Positions 8,185 to 17,822 of a DNA stretch of 64,000 nt are shown in pieces (the stretch's first letter is position 1; each line of letters opens with the position of its first letter). Position numbers and translations under genes: made by a program. Below the pieces are notes generated by a model. The model did no database searches, was not told where the DNA came from, and saw only the letters and a program-made list of their open reading frames with translations. The stretch comes from Mycobacteriales bacterium. GTDB lineage: Bacteria; Actinomycetota; Actinomycetes; DATLTS01. The DNA lies in NCBI GenBank assembly GCA_035533475.1, contig DATLTS010000015.1, positions 44,164 to 108,163 on the forward strand, in the 5' to 3' direction.

Positions 8185-9357
8185 GTGGCGTTGCCGCCGC
8201 TGGTCGAGCCGGCCGCAGACCTGACCACGGATGAGATCCGGCGCTATTCCCGGCATCTGATCATTCCGGACGTCGCGATGGACGGTCAGAAGCGGCTCAA
8301 GCACGCCAGGGTGCTCGCGGTCGGGGCCGGGGGGCTCGGCTCGCCGACCCTCATGTACCTGGCGGCGGCCGGTGTCGGCACCCTGGGCGTCGTCGACTTC
8401 GACGTCGTGGACGAGTCGAACTTGCAGCGTCAGGTGATCCACGGGCAGTCCGACATCGGGCGGTCAAAGGCCCAGTCGGCACGCGACTCGATCCGTGAGA
8501 TCAACCCGCTGATCGACGTTGTCCTGCACGAGCAGCGGCTCGATTCCTCGAATGTCATGGAGATCTTCGCCGGCTACGACCTAATCGTCGACGGTACCGA
8601 CAACTTCGCGACTCGCTACCTCGTGAACGACGCCTGCGTGCTGCTCGGGAAGCCTTACGTGTGGGGATCGATCTACCGGTTCGACGGGCAGGCGTCGGTG
8701 TTCTGGGCCGAGCATGGCCCGTGTTACCGCTGCCTCTACCCGGAGCCGCCGCCGCCGGGGATGGTGCCCTCCTGCGCGGAAGGCGGCGTTCTGGGCGTGC
8801 TCTGCGCGTCGATCGGCTCGATCCAGACCACCGAAGCGATCAAGCTGCTCACCGGGATCGGCGAGCCCCTGGTGGGCCGGCTGATGATCTACGACGCGCT
8901 GGAGATGACCTACCGCACCCTGCGCGTGCGTAAGGACCCGGAGTGCCCGTTGTGCGGGAAGAACCCGACGATCACGGAGCTGATCGACTACGACGCCTTC
9001 TGCGGCGTCGTGTCCGAGGAGGCGCAGCGCGCCGCGAGCGGATCGACGGTCACCGCGGCCGAGCTCAAGCAGATGTTCGACGACGGGGAGCGGTTCCTGC
9101 TCGTCGACGTCCGGGAGCCGGCCGAGTACGAGATCGTCCGGATCCCCGGGTCGGTGCTGATCCCCAAGGGCGAGCTCGCCGGTCGGCTCTCCGAGCTGCC
9201 GCAGGACCGGCCGGTGGTCCTGTACTGCAAGACCGGGGTGCGGTCCGCCGAGGCACTGGCCATGCTCAAATCCGCCGGCTTCGCCACGGCGACGCACGTG
9301 CAGGGTGGCGTCACGGCCTGGGCCCAGCAGGTGGATCGCAGCCTGCCGATCTACTAG
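8185..9357 (+). CDS. moeZ: MoeZ: adenylyltransferase/sulfurtransferase (MoeB-rhodanese fusion)
   Basis: A 390-residue ThiF/MoeB-type E1 enzyme fused to a rhodanese domain; it adenylates and then thiocarboxylates sulfur-carrier proteins for molybdopterin, thiamine or cysteine pathways. The E1 domain (1-265) has the GAGGLGSP nucleotide loop, DFDVVDESNLQRQ, and paired zinc cysteines in CYRCLYP and CPLCG. The rhodanese domain (285-390) has the active loop YCKTGVRSA with Cys348. The GTG at 8185 follows GAGG and gives the family length; the longer upstream frame is not conserved in character. The position matches Rv3206c. Confidence 0.94.
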   Translation: MALPPLVEPAADLTTDEIRRYSRHLIIPDVAMDGQKRLKHARVLAVGAGGLGSPTLMYLAAAGVGTLGVVDFDVVDESNLQRQVIHGQSDIGRSKAQSARDSIREINPLIDVVLHEQRLDSSNVMEIFAGYDLIVDGTDNFATRYLVNDACVLLGKPYVWGSIYRFDGQASVFWAEHGPCYRCLYPEPPPPGMVPSCAEGGVLGVLCASIGSIQTTEAIKLLTGIGEPLVGRLMIYDALEMTYRTLRVRKDPECPLCGKNPTITELIDYDAFCGVVSEEAQRAASGSTVTAAELKQMFDDGERFLLVDVREPAEYEIVRIPGSVLIPKGELAGRLSELPQDRPVVLYCKTGVRSAEALAMLKSAGFATATHVQGGVTAWAQQVDRSLPIY

Positions 9358-9361
9358 ACGC

Positions 9362-9592
9362 ATGAAGCTCGGACGGCGGCTGGCAACCCTCGACCGCGCC
9401 GTGTTCGGTGCCCCGCCCCCGTCCCGGCGATGGAGCCGCCGGGAGGCGCTGAACCGGCTCTGGGCGCCGGTCCTCGGCAGCGTGCTGCTCGGGATCTGGG
9501 CTGTGTTCGTTCATCCGCTGGTGGTGCTGCTAGCCGGTTGGGTGGTGGTGTCGGTGCTTGTCGCGGTGAAGGCCCGGGGCGATGAAGAATGA
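9362..9592 (+). CDS. Small membrane protein
   Basis: 76 residues: a basic N-terminus (MKLGRRLATLDRAVFG), then a hydrophobic stretch of about 36 residues (VLGSVLLGIWAVFVHPLVV and LLAGWVVVSVLVAV) that can form one long or two short helices, and a charged end. It starts four bases after the moeZ stop and its end overlaps the alkyltransferase-like gene, so it is embedded in that operon. No named family recognised. Confidence 0.6.
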   Translation: MKLGRRLATLDRAVFGAPPPSRRWSRREALNRLWAPVLGSVLLGIWAVFVHPLVVLLAGWVVVSVLVAVKARGDEE

Positions 9593-9965
9593 GCGATCGA
9601 GGATGAACGCTGACCGGTCGCGAACCGCCCTCGGCGACTTTGCCTGCCACGTGCTCGACGTCGTCGATCTCATCCCGGCCGGGCGGGTGATGAGCTACCG
9701 GGATGTCGCGGACTACCTGGGGCGGGGGTCCGCCCGGGCCGTCGGTTCGGTGTTGGCTCGAAACGGCGCCGAGGTTTGCTGGCACCGGGTGGTCATGGCC
9801 GACGGCCGGCCGGCCCCGCACAAGGATGCCGAGCAGCTGCGCCGGTTGCGCGGCGACCGGACCCCTTTGACCGGTGACGGCCGTCGGGTCGACATGGCCC
9901 GCGCCCGCTGGGACGGGGCCGGTCCGGTTCGCCCGACGGAGCGGCGGCCCCGGATGCGAGGCTGA
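9582..9965 (+). CDS. Alkyltransferase-like (ATL) protein, MGMT C-terminal fold
   Basis: About 127 residues with the DNA-binding fold of O6-alkylguanine-DNA alkyltransferases (IPAGRVMSYRDVADYLGRG then SARAVGSVLARN). In true MGMT the acceptor motif is PCHRV; here it reads CWHRVVMADGRPAP, so Trp replaces the alkyl-acceptor Cys. This is the signature of ATL proteins, which bind O6-alkylguanine without repairing it and hand the lesion to nucleotide excision repair. The residue preceding Trp is Cys rather than the common Pro. The start may be ATG 9582 or ATG 9603. Corresponds in position to Rv3204. Confidence 0.85.
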   Translation: MKNERSRMNADRSRTALGDFACHVLDVVDLIPAGRVMSYRDVADYLGRGSARAVGSVLARNGAEVCWHRVVMADGRPAPHKDAEQLRRLRGDRTPLTGDGRRVDMARARWDGAGPVRPTERRPRMRG

Positions 9966-9969
9966 TCCG

Positions 9970-10362
9970 GTGACCGGAGACCGGAACGTGCTCGGCGGGC
10001 CCCTGGAACCGTGTGGCACGGACCCGGTGACCGGCTTCTACCGCGACGGCTGCTGCACCTCCGGGCCGGAGGACTTCGGAAGCCACACCGTGTGCGCCGT
10101 GCTGTCGAGCGAGTTTCTCGCCCACCAGCAGGAGACCGGGAACGACCTGATCACGCCGAGGCCCGAGTACCGGTTTCCCGGCCTGCGGCCAGGCGACCGT
10201 TGGTGCGTCGTAGCGACCCGCTGGCTGGAGGCCTACCAGGCCGGCGTCGCGGCGCCAGTGGTGCTGGCTGCAACCAACATCCGGGCGACGGACCTGGTGC
10301 CGCTGGAGATCCTGCGTCGGCACGCGGTCGACGTCCCTGCCGACCCCAGCTCGCTCGGCTGA
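9970..10362 (+). CDS. DUF2237 family protein
   Basis: 130 residues: MTGDRNVLGGPLEPCGTDPVTGFYRDGCC, then GSHTVCAVLSSEFL and RPGDRWCVVATRW. These are hallmark strings of the widely distributed DUF2237 family, which has several conserved cysteines and histidines but no established biochemical role. The GTG start lies four bases past the ATL stop, indicating co-translation in the moeZ-ATL run. No signal peptide; probably cytosolic. Confidence 0.85.
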   Translation: MTGDRNVLGGPLEPCGTDPVTGFYRDGCCTSGPEDFGSHTVCAVLSSEFLAHQQETGNDLITPRPEYRFPGLRPGDRWCVVATRWLEAYQAGVAAPVVLAATNIRATDLVPLEILRRHAVDVPADPSSLG

Positions 10363-10417
10363 CCCTGGCTGCCCCGCAACGCCGCCCCGGTGACCTGACC
10401 TCATCGAAGGGAGAGCC

Positions 10418-10954
10418 GTGTCCGCGTGTGCCGTCCTGCTTCGTGGCATCAACGTCGGCAGGCACAACCGGCTGTCGATGGGTGAGCTGCGCTCGGTACT
10501 CGAGGCGGTCGGCGCAAGAGCGGTGGGCACATACCTTCAGAGTGGGAATGCAGTCGTCGAAGCGGAGCCGAACGGACTGGCCGCCCGGATCGAGGACGAG
10601 CTGCGCCGTCGGCTCGGTCTCGAGGTCCGGGTGCTCGTGCGGACCGCAGCGGAGCTCGGGGCGGTCGTCAAGGCGAATCCCTTCCCCGGACGCGTCGCCA
10701 CCCCGAAGCAGTTGCACGTGGCCTTCCTCGAGGCGCCGGCGCCTGCGGAGGTGGTGCGGGCGGTGGGGACGACCCACGGGGCCGACGAGTACGCGGTCGG
10801 GGATCGCGTGCTCTACCTGTCATTCGCGGCCACATCGCACGATTCGCCTCTTAACGAGGCCCTTCGCCGGCTCGGGGTCGTGATGACGGCTCGGAACTGG
10901 ACGACGGTGACCCGGCTGCTGGAGCTCGCGGAAGGGATCGCCGGCGGCCCCTGA
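10418..10954 (+). CDS. DUF1697 family protein
   Basis: 178 residues starting MSACAVLLRGINVGRHNRLSMGELR with YLQSGNAVVE at about 45-54; LLRGINVGG and YIQSGNVV are the defining motifs of the DUF1697 superfamily. Its function is unknown. GAAGGGAGAG precedes the GTG start at a proper distance. It ends only four bases from the end of the convergent HigA antitoxin gene. Soluble, no targeting signal. Confidence 0.88.
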   Translation: MSACAVLLRGINVGRHNRLSMGELRSVLEAVGARAVGTYLQSGNAVVEAEPNGLAARIEDELRRRLGLEVRVLVRTAAELGAVVKANPFPGRVATPKQLHVAFLEAPAPAEVVRAVGTTHGADEYAVGDRVLYLSFAATSHDSPLNEALRRLGVVMTARNWTTVTRLLELAEGIAGGP

Positions 10955-10957
10955 GCT

Positions 10958-11260
10958 TCAGGCGCCGCGCAGCGGGCGGATCTCGGCGAGGGCGGGTGCC
11001 AGCCGGTCACGTTCGACTTCGAGGTCATACCGGCTCTGCAGGTTGATCCAGAACCGTTCCGAGGTGTCGAAGTAGCGGGCCAGCCGCAAGGCGGTATCGG
11101 CGCTGATCCGTCGCGTTCCGTGCACGATCTCGTTGATCCGCCGAGGAGGGACGCCGATGGCGACGGCGAGCTTGTGCTGGGTGACTCCGAGGGGAGCGAG
11201 GTACTCCTCGGCGAGGACCTCGCCCGGATGAATGGGGGCGATCGACGTGCTGGCGCTCAT
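10958..11260 (-). CDS. HigA-type antitoxin (XRE family)
   Basis: 100 residues: IHPGEVLAEEYLAPLGVTQHKLAVAIGVP followed by RINEIVHGTRRISADTALRLARYF, the VapI/HigA group of helix-turn-helix antitoxins that bind both HigB toxin and their own promoter. The family has the usual inverted order (toxin first), and a higB relic lies nine bases upstream on the same strand. The antitoxin frame is complete and undamaged. Orphan HigA proteins may serve as ordinary repressors or anti-toxins to related elements. Confidence 0.88.
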   Translation of the reverse strand: MSASTSIAPIHPGEVLAEEYLAPLGVTQHKLAVAIGVPPRRINEIVHGTRRISADTALRLARYFDTSERFWINLQSRYDLEVERDRLAPALAEIRPLRGA

Positions 11261-11269
11261 GGGATCTCC

Positions 11270-11413
11270 TCAGTGGTAATCAACGATCTCGACGTCTTCT
11301 GCGCCGGCGGTGGTCCAGCGGAAGCAGATGCGCCACTGCTGGTTCACCCTGATGCCGTACTGGCCGGCTCGGTCGCCAGCCAGCTTCTCCAATCGGTTGC
11401 CCGGCGGGACCCT
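11270..11413 (-). pseudogene. higB toxin remnant (C-terminal half only)
   Basis: The frame encodes [19 protein letters not shown], then [12 protein letters not shown] and ends EDVEIVDYH, which is the typical last half of a HigB (RelE-fold) mRNA-interferase toxin. Family members are about 92 residues; here the preceding residues ([11 protein letters not shown] and further upstream) do not resemble the family, and no start codon exists in a sensible place. The first half appears lost where the AdnA gene region begins. The toxin is probably inactive. Confidence 0.7.
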
Positions 11414-11463
11414 GGTCTCGCAGCCGGCCGAAGGCGCCGAGCTGAGCGGTCGGCGGAATTGTC

Positions 11464-14400
11464 GTGGGCGCGTGGTCGAATGCCGGGATGCAAAGCCCGA
11501 ACGACCCCGCGGTCCGGCTGGTTCGGCCGCCTCCCGGCAGGCGGCGGGCCCCGCCGGTTCTCGACCGCGACCAGCAGGTGGTGGTCGACCATCACGGCGG
11601 CCCGCTGCTCGTCCTCGCCGGTCCGGGCACCGGGAAGACGACCACCCTCGTTGAAGCCGTCGTCGAACGTGTGCATCGGGGCACGGCACCGGACCAGATC
11701 CTCGTTCTCACTTTCAGTCGTGCGGCAGCCGGCCAGCTGCGCGAGCGGATCGCGGCCCGGCTCGACGTCGTGTCCCGGCAACCGCTGGCGATGACCTTCC
11801 ACGGCTATGCCTACGCGCTGTGCCGGCGGGAGGCACCCCGGCTCGGGCAACCGGCGCCGCGGTTGCTGAGCGGACCGGAGACCGACCTCACGTTCCGCCG
11901 GCTGCTCGCCGGCGAGGCCGAGGACGGGGGGCACGACTGGCCGGTCGAGCTGCGGCCGGCGTTGCGGACCCGCGGATTCGCCCGCGAGCTGGCCGACCTC
12001 GTCGCCCGGGCTCGCGAGCGGGGGCTCGACGGCGCCGAGCTGGCATCGATGGGTGCTCGTGTCGGGCGCGTGGAGTGGATCGCGGTCGGCCGGTTCTGGC
12101 AGCGCGCGGCCGACGTGGCGGCGCTCGACCCGACCGGTCCGGCGCTCGACTACGCCGGCCTTGTCCGGCGCGCGGCCGACCTCCTCGAGGACCCCGAGAT
12201 CGGCGGGGCCGAGCGGGGGGCCCGGCGCGCCGTCTTCGTCGACGAGTACCAGGACACCGATCCCGCCCAGGAAAGGCTGCTGGCAAGCCTGGCGGGTGGG
12301 GGCCGCGACCTTGTCGTAGTCGGCGACCCCGACCAGGCGATCTACGGCTTCCGGGGGGCGGACGTCGGCGGCCTGCTCGGATTTCCGGACCGGTTCCGTA
12401 CCGTCGGCGGAGCCCCGGCGCCGGTCCGCGCGCTGATGACCAGCCGCCGCTGCGCGGGTGACCTGCTCTCGGCTTCTCGTCGGCTGGCGGCCCGGCTGCC
12501 GGCCGCCCCCGGTCGCGGGCACCGGGCCCTCACCGCTGCCGCCGGCATCCCGGACGGCTCGGTCGAGGTCCTCCGCGCGGCCAGCCGGGCCCAGGAGGCA
12601 ACCCTCGTCGCGGACACGCTGCGCCGGGCGCGTTTGGTCGACGGCGTGCCCTGGTCCCGGATGGCGGTTCTCGTGCGCTCGGCGGTGCGGAGCCTGCCCA
12701 CCCTGCGTCGTGCGCTGGCCGCCGCGGGGGTCCCCACGACCGTCGTGGGCGACGAGATCCCGTTGATCGGAGAGCCGGTGGTTCGCCACCTGCTGCTTCT
12801 GCTCCGCGCTGCGCTGGCGCCGGCCAGCCTCGACGAGGACATCGCGGTCGAGTTGCTCAGCGGACCACTGGGCCGCGGCGATCCGTTGGCCGTGCGGCGG
12901 TTGCGCCGCGCACTGCTGGCCGCAGAGCCACCGGGGGGCCGCCGGCGGCCGTCCGGCGACCTGCTGGTCGAGGCGATGCGCCCAGCCGGCGATCTCGGGC
13001 TCATCGACCCGTCGGTCGCCCGCCCGGCGCAACGGATCGCCGATCTGATGACCGGCGCCCGCGCGGCCGCCGCCGGCGGGAACGCGGAGGACGTGCTCTG
13101 GGCGGTCTGGTCGGCATCCGGGCTCGCCGGCCGCTGGGAGCGCGCGGCCGTGGCCGGTGGCGCGACCGGCCGGCTGGCCGACCGGGCGCTCGACGCGGTC
13201 GTCGCACTGTTCGACGTGGCCGGGCGGTTCGTCGACCGGCTACCGGGGGCCGGGCCACTGGTGTTCCTCGACGACCTCGCCGCTCAGGAGATCCCGGCGG
13301 ACACCCTCGCCGAGCGGGCGCCCGCCGACGACTCGGTTCGGCTGCTCTCCGCGCACCGGGCCAAGGGCCTCGAATGGGATGTGGTCGTGGTTGCCGGCGT
13401 GCAGGAGGGCAGCTGGCCGGACCAGCGGGTCACCGGCAGCCTGCTCGGCATCGCGGACCTCGTCGATGCCCTCGCCGACCGGCCGACGACGCCGGCGAGC
13501 GCCGCGGCCGCCGCGCTCGCCGAGGAGCGCCGGCTGTTCTACGTGGCGGTCACCCGGTCCCGGCGGCGCCTCGTGGTGACCGCGGTATCGAGCGACGAGG
13601 AGCAGGACGAGCGGCCGTCCCGGTTCCTCGACGAGCTCGTCGGCGAATCCCCGGCCGACCCGCCGGCGCGGGCGGCGCGGATGCTCTCGTTGCCGGCGCT
13701 CGTCGCGGAGCTGCGCGCGCACCTGCTCGACGGGTCGGTCCCCGAGCCGGTCCGCGCCGCCGCCGCGGTCGAGCTGGCCCGGCTGGCGGTCGCCGGCGTG
13801 CCGGGCGCGCACCCGGACGGCTGGTACGCCCTGACCGAGCTTTCCGACCCGGGCCCGATCACCGACCCGGACGCGCCCGTCGCGGTGAGCCCCTCCGCGG
13901 TCGAGGGTTTCGAGCGGTGCGCGCTGCGCTGGTTCCTGGAGCGGTCCGCTGGCGCGTCCAGCCCACCGGGGGCGGCGCAGACCGTCGGCAGCATCGTGCA
14001 CGCGCTGGCCGCGATCGTCGGCGCCGCCGAGCTGAACGGCGAGGCGGTCGACGAGGCCCAGCTCATCGGCCGCCTCGACGCGATCTGGCCCGGCCTCGAC
14101 CTGGGGGGCGTCTGGTTCTCCCGCAAGCAGCGCGATGCCGCTGCACTGGCGCTCCGGAGGTTTCTCGGCTGGGCCGCGACCAACCCGCGGATGCTGGTGG
14201 CGGTCGAGCAGGGGTTCCGGGTCGAGTCCGGTCGGGCCGTGGTCTCCGGACGGGTCGACCGGCTCGAGCGGGACGACGCGGGGCGGGCAGTCGTGATCGA
14301 CCTCAAGACCGGCAGCGCGCGGGTGGGGGAGGCGGTGTTGCCGACGAATCCGCAGCTCGGGGTCTACCAGCTGGCCGTTGCGCTGGGCGCGTTCGCCGAC

Positions 14401-14661
14401 GTCGGGTTGGCCGAACCCGGCGGGGCCGCGCTGGTCCAGCTCGGCCGCGCCGCGAACAAGGCCGGGGCCCGGGAGCAGGCCCAGGTCGCGCTGGCCGACG
14501 CCGAGGACCCGGACTGGGCCGCCAGGTTGCTCGACCGCGTGGTGCTCGGGATGTCCGGGGCCGAGTTCCCGGCCACCGTCGGCGCGGACTGCCGCAACTG
14601 CCCGGTGCAGGGCAGCTGCCCGGCCCAGCCGTCCGGGCGCCAGGTCGGGACGGGGCGTTGA
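11464..14661 (+). CDS. adnA: AdnA: helicase-nuclease subunit with Fe-S nuclease domain
   Basis: A 1065-residue UvrD-like motor fused to a RecB-family nuclease, the first subunit of the AdnAB end-resection complex. Walker A GPGTGKT lies near 53-59, Walker B reads [11 protein letters not shown], and motif IV-VI elements include [14 protein letters not shown] and [10 protein letters not shown]. The nuclease domain (about 800-1065) has [22 protein letters not shown] and NPQLGVYQ. Four cysteines ([11 protein letters not shown] plus [10 protein letters not shown]) form an AddB-type Fe-S staple. GTG 11464 has GGCGGA nearby; ATG 11488 is the alternative start. Its stop overlaps the adnB start (TTGA). 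Confidence 0.92.
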   Translation: MGAWSNAGMQSPNDPAVRLVRPPPGRRRAPPVLDRDQQVVVDHHGGPLLVLAGPGTGKTTTLVEAVVERVHRGTAPDQILVLTFSRAAAGQLRERIAARLDVVSRQPLAMTFHGYAYALCRREAPRLGQPAPRLLSGPETDLTFRRLLAGEAEDGGHDWPVELRPALRTRGFARELADLVARARERGLDGAELASMGARVGRVEWIAVGRFWQRAADVAALDPTGPALDYAGLVRRAADLLEDPEIGGAERGARRAVFVDEYQDTDPAQERLLASLAGGGRDLVVVGDPDQAIYGFRGADVGGLLGFPDRFRTVGGAPAPVRALMTSRRCAGDLLSASRRLAARLPAAPGRGHRALTAAAGIPDGSVEVLRAASRAQEATLVADTLRRARLVDGVPWSRMAVLVRSAVRSLPTLRRALAAAGVPTTVVGDEIPLIGEPVVRHLLLLLRAALAPASLDEDIAVELLSGPLGRGDPLAVRRLRRALLAAEPPGGRRRPSGDLLVEAMRPAGDLGLIDPSVARPAQRIADLMTGARAAAAGGNAEDVLWAVWSASGLAGRWERAAVAGGATGRLADRALDAVVALFDVAGRFVDRLPGAGPLVFLDDLAAQEIPADTLAERAPADDSVRLLSAHRAKGLEWDVVVVAGVQEGSWPDQRVTGSLLGIADLVDALADRPTTPASAAAAALAEERRLFYVAVTRSRRRLVVTAVSSDEEQDERPSRFLDELVGESPADPPARAARMLSLPALVAELRAHLLDGSVPEPVRAAAAVELARLAVAGVPGAHPDGWYALTELSDPGPITDPDAPVAVSPSAVEGFERCALRWFLERSAGASSPPGAAQTVGSIVHALAAIVGAAELNGEAVDEAQLIGRLDAIWPGLDLGGVWFSRKQRDAAALALRRFLGWAATNPRMLVAVEQGFRVESGRAVVSGRVDRLERDDAGRAVVIDLKTGSARVGEAVLPTNPQLGVYQLAVALGAFADVGLAEPGGAALVQLGRAANKAGAREQAQVALADAEDPDWAARLLDRVVLGMSGAEFPATVGADCRNCPVQGSCPAQPSGRQVGTGR

Positions 14662-17600
14662 CCCCCGTCGATCTGGCCCGTCGGCTCGGCTGGGAGCTGC
14701 CGACCGCCGAGCAGGCTGCGGTCATAGCCGCTCCGTTGGAGCCGCTGCTCGTCGTCGCCGGAGCCGGTTCGGGGAAGACGGCGACGATGGCCGCCCGGGT
14801 GATCTGGCTGGTCGCCACCGGTCAGGTCCGCCCGGACCAGATCCTCGGCTTGACGTTCACCCGCAAGGCCGCCGCCGAGCTCGCGGTCCGGTTGCGTCGC
14901 CGGCTGGCTCAGCTGCGGGCCGCCGACCCGGTAGCCGTCGGCGAGGAGGAGCCCACCGTCTCGACCTACCACTCCTATGCCGCCCGACTTCTCGGCGACC
15001 ATGCGCTGCGGGACGCCCGGGAGCCCACCGCGCGATTGGCCAGCCCGGCGGCCTGCTGGCAGCTGGCCGGCCGGGTCGTCGCCGAATACGACGGCCCGAT
15101 GGATGCCGTCCCGTGGGGCCCGCCGGCGGTGATCGCCGCGGTGCTGAGCCTGGCGGGGGACATCAGCGAACACCTGTGCTCCGTGGAGGAGGTCCGCGCG
15201 CATGCCGACGGGTTGGCGGCGGCGGCCCAAACCGTGCCCGGGCCGGTGCCGGCGGCGGTCCGGGCGCTGCTCGACACGGCGGAGACCCGGGTCGCCCTGT
15301 TGCCGCTCGTCGCCGCCTACAACCGACGCAAAGCCGAGCGGGAGGTCCTCGACCACGGGGACCAGGTCGCGTTCGCCGCCCGGATCGCCGAGCGCCACCC
15401 CGCGGTCGGGCGGGCCGAGCGCGATCGGTACCCCGTGGTGCTGCTCGACGAGTACCAGGACACCGGACATGCGCAACGGGGCCTGCTCCGGGCGCTGTTC
15501 GGAGCCGGCCACCCGGTCACCGCCGTGGGCGACCCATGCCAGTCGATCTACGGCTGGCGGGGGGCGAGCGCCGGTGGGCTGCGCCGGTTCCGCACCGATT
15601 TCCCCGCCCGGGACGGGTCCCCCGCGCAGCTGCGGCAGCTAGCCACCAGCTTCCGCAACGGCGAGCGCATCCTGGCCGTCGCCAACCGGCTTTCCGCGCC
15701 GCTGCGCGCGGAAGGTCTCGAGGTGCCCGAACTGGTCCCGGCTCCGGGCGGACGGGGGCGGGGCGACGTGGTTGCCGCGTGGCACCGCAGCGCCGCCGAC
15801 GAGGCCGGCTGGCTGGCCGGGCAGATCGGCGACCTCCTGGCGTCCGCGGAGCGCCGGCCGGCCGACATCGCCGTCCTCGTGCGCCGCCGGACCCAGATGC
15901 CGCGACTGCGGGAGGCCCTGGAAGCGGTCGGGGTGCCGGTCGAGGTGGTCGGTCTCGGCGGCCTGCTCCAGGTCCCCGAGGTTGCCGACATCGTCGCGAC
16001 GCTGAAGGTCGTTGCCGACCCGGGCGAAGGTGCCGGGCTGGTCCGGTTGCTGACCGGGCCACGCTGGCGGCTCGGCCCGCGCGACCTGACGGCGCTCGCC
16101 CGGCGCGCCCGGCGGCTCCGGGCGCCGGCCGATCCGGCGGGTGACGCGCTGCTCGACGCGGTCGCCGGCACCGACGACGCGGGCCGCGGCAGCCTGGTCG
16201 ACGCCGTCGACGATCCGGGTCCGGCCGAGGCGTACTCGCCGACCGGGTATCGCCGGATCGAGGCTGTGCGTGCGGAGCTGCGTACCCTGCGCGGCCAGCT
16301 CGACCTGCCCCTGCCCGAGCTCGTCGCCGAGATCGCCCGCGCCTTGGGTCTGGCGGTCGAGCTGGCCGGGCGTCCCGGTGTCGACCCGGCGGCCGCGCTG
16401 GCCGACCTCGACGCTTTCGTCGACGCGGCAGCCGGTTTCGCCGGGGACAGTGACCTGCCGACCGTGCGGTCGTTCCTCGGATACCTCGCGGCTGCCGACG
16501 AGCACGAGTTCGGCCTCGAGCCGGCCCGGGTCGGCAGCAGCGACTCGGTGAAGCTGCTCACCGTGCATGCCGCGAAGGGCTTGGAGTGGCCGGTCGTCGT
16601 GCTGCCCGGCCTGGGCGCCGGGATTTTCCCGGCGAGGCCGCTGGTCACCAGTTCCTGGGCGGCCAATGCCCGGGTGCTGCCCTTCGCGCTCCGCGGCGAC
16701 GGCGCGGACCTGCCTCAACTCGCCGCCCCCGACGCGGCGGAGCTGAGCCGGCTCGCCGGGGCGGTCGCCGCCCGCGAGGCCCTGGAGGAGCGACGGCTCG
16801 GCTACGTGGCGGTGACCCGGGCCGCCGAGCAGCTGATCTGCACCGGTTTCGTCTGGGGCGACGGCAAGACGCCGCGGGTGCCGTCCCCCTTCCTCGTCGA
16901 GGTCGTCGAGGCCGGTGCCTCCGTGGCGGTGTGGGTCGACCCCCCGGAGCCCGGCGAGGCCAACCCGCTGCACGCCGACCCGCGCCCGGTGCCTTGGCCG
17001 GTGCCGGTCTCCGGCCCGGATCTCGAGGTGGTCCGGGCCGGCGCCGAGCGGGTCCGGCGCCAGCTCGCCGCCGGGGGCCCGCGGCCAGGGGTGCCGGCCC
17101 CCGGCGGGGTGCCGGCGAGCTGGCGGGCCGAGGCCGACCTGCTGCTCGCCGAGCGGGCCGCCGCCGGCCGGGGGCCGGCGAACCTCGACGTGCTGCTGCC
17201 CGGGCATCTGTCGGTCTCCGCCCTGGTCGAACTCGGCCGGGACCCGGCACGGCTGGCGAGGTCCATCCGCCGGCCGCTGCCCCGCCAGCCAGCGCCGGCC
17301 GCCCGGCGCGGCACGGCGTTTCACACCTGGTTGGAAGCGGTGTTCGGGCAGGCCGAGCTGCTGGATCTCGACGACCTCCCGGGCGCCGCCGACGCGGACG
17401 CCGCCGGCGATGCGCGACTCGGCGAGCTCCAGGACGCGTTCCGGCGCAGCCACTGGTGGGGCCGCAGCCCGCACGCGGTCGAGGTGGCGTTCGAGATGCG
17501 CGTGGCCGGCGTGCAGGTGCGGGGTCGGATCGATGCCGTGTACGCGGAGGCGGACGGGCGCTGGTCCGTCGTCGACTGGAAGACCGGTGCGCCGCCGCCC

Positions 17601-17801
17601 ACCGCGGCCGAGGCGTCCGCCGCCGCCGTGCAACTCGCCGCCTATCGGCTGGCCTGGTCCGGGCTGGCCGGGGTGGCACCGGAAGCGGTCCGGGCCGCCT
17701 TCCACTATGTGAGTACCGGCCTGACCTGCTGGCTCGACGACATGCCCGGGGCGGCGGACCTGGGCGCCGCCGTCGAGGCGCTTCCGGTGGCCGCCGGCTG
17801 A
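14658..17801 (+). CDS. adnB: AdnB: helicase-nuclease motor subunit
   Basis: 1047 residues, TTG start overlapping the adnA stop, with GGGACGGGG just upstream. Walker A VAGAGSGKT, Walker B VVLLDEYQDTGH, GDPCQSIYGWRGA and KLLTVHAAKGLEWPVV define a UvrD-type motor, known in mycobacteria to be the leading translocase. The C-terminal RecB nuclease has RGTAFHTWLEA, RGRIDAVY, VVDWKTG and QLAAYRLAW. It lacks the Fe-S cysteines seen in AdnA, as expected for AdnB. Together the pair processes double-strand breaks in place of RecBCD or AddAB. Confidence 0.93.
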   Translation: MTPVDLARRLGWELPTAEQAAVIAAPLEPLLVVAGAGSGKTATMAARVIWLVATGQVRPDQILGLTFTRKAAAELAVRLRRRLAQLRAADPVAVGEEEPTVSTYHSYAARLLGDHALRDAREPTARLASPAACWQLAGRVVAEYDGPMDAVPWGPPAVIAAVLSLAGDISEHLCSVEEVRAHADGLAAAAQTVPGPVPAAVRALLDTAETRVALLPLVAAYNRRKAEREVLDHGDQVAFAARIAERHPAVGRAERDRYPVVLLDEYQDTGHAQRGLLRALFGAGHPVTAVGDPCQSIYGWRGASAGGLRRFRTDFPARDGSPAQLRQLATSFRNGERILAVANRLSAPLRAEGLEVPELVPAPGGRGRGDVVAAWHRSAADEAGWLAGQIGDLLASAERRPADIAVLVRRRTQMPRLREALEAVGVPVEVVGLGGLLQVPEVADIVATLKVVADPGEGAGLVRLLTGPRWRLGPRDLTALARRARRLRAPADPAGDALLDAVAGTDDAGRGSLVDAVDDPGPAEAYSPTGYRRIEAVRAELRTLRGQLDLPLPELVAEIARALGLAVELAGRPGVDPAAALADLDAFVDAAAGFAGDSDLPTVRSFLGYLAAADEHEFGLEPARVGSSDSVKLLTVHAAKGLEWPVVVLPGLGAGIFPARPLVTSSWAANARVLPFALRGDGADLPQLAAPDAAELSRLAGAVAAREALEERRLGYVAVTRAAEQLICTGFVWGDGKTPRVPSPFLVEVVEAGASVAVWVDPPEPGEANPLHADPRPVPWPVPVSGPDLEVVRAGAERVRRQLAAGGPRPGVPAPGGVPASWRAEADLLLAERAAAGRGPANLDVLLPGHLSVSALVELGRDPARLARSIRRPLPRQPAPAARRGTAFHTWLEAVFGQAELLDLDDLPGAADADAAGDARLGELQDAFRRSHWWGRSPHAVEVAFEMRVAGVQVRGRIDAVYAEADGRWSVVDWKTGAPPPTAAEASAAAVQLAAYRLAWSGLAGVAPEAVRAAFHYVSTGLTCWLDDMPGAADLGAAVEALPVAAG

Positions 17802-17822
17802 CCGGACATAGGCTCGCCGACC

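Noticed and set aside
13374..14657. Plus-strand frame extending adnB far upstream
   Set aside because: It overlaps adnA out of frame; the Arg/Gly/Pro-rich sequence is a GC-frame shadow, and the TTG at 14658 has ribosome site and family start.
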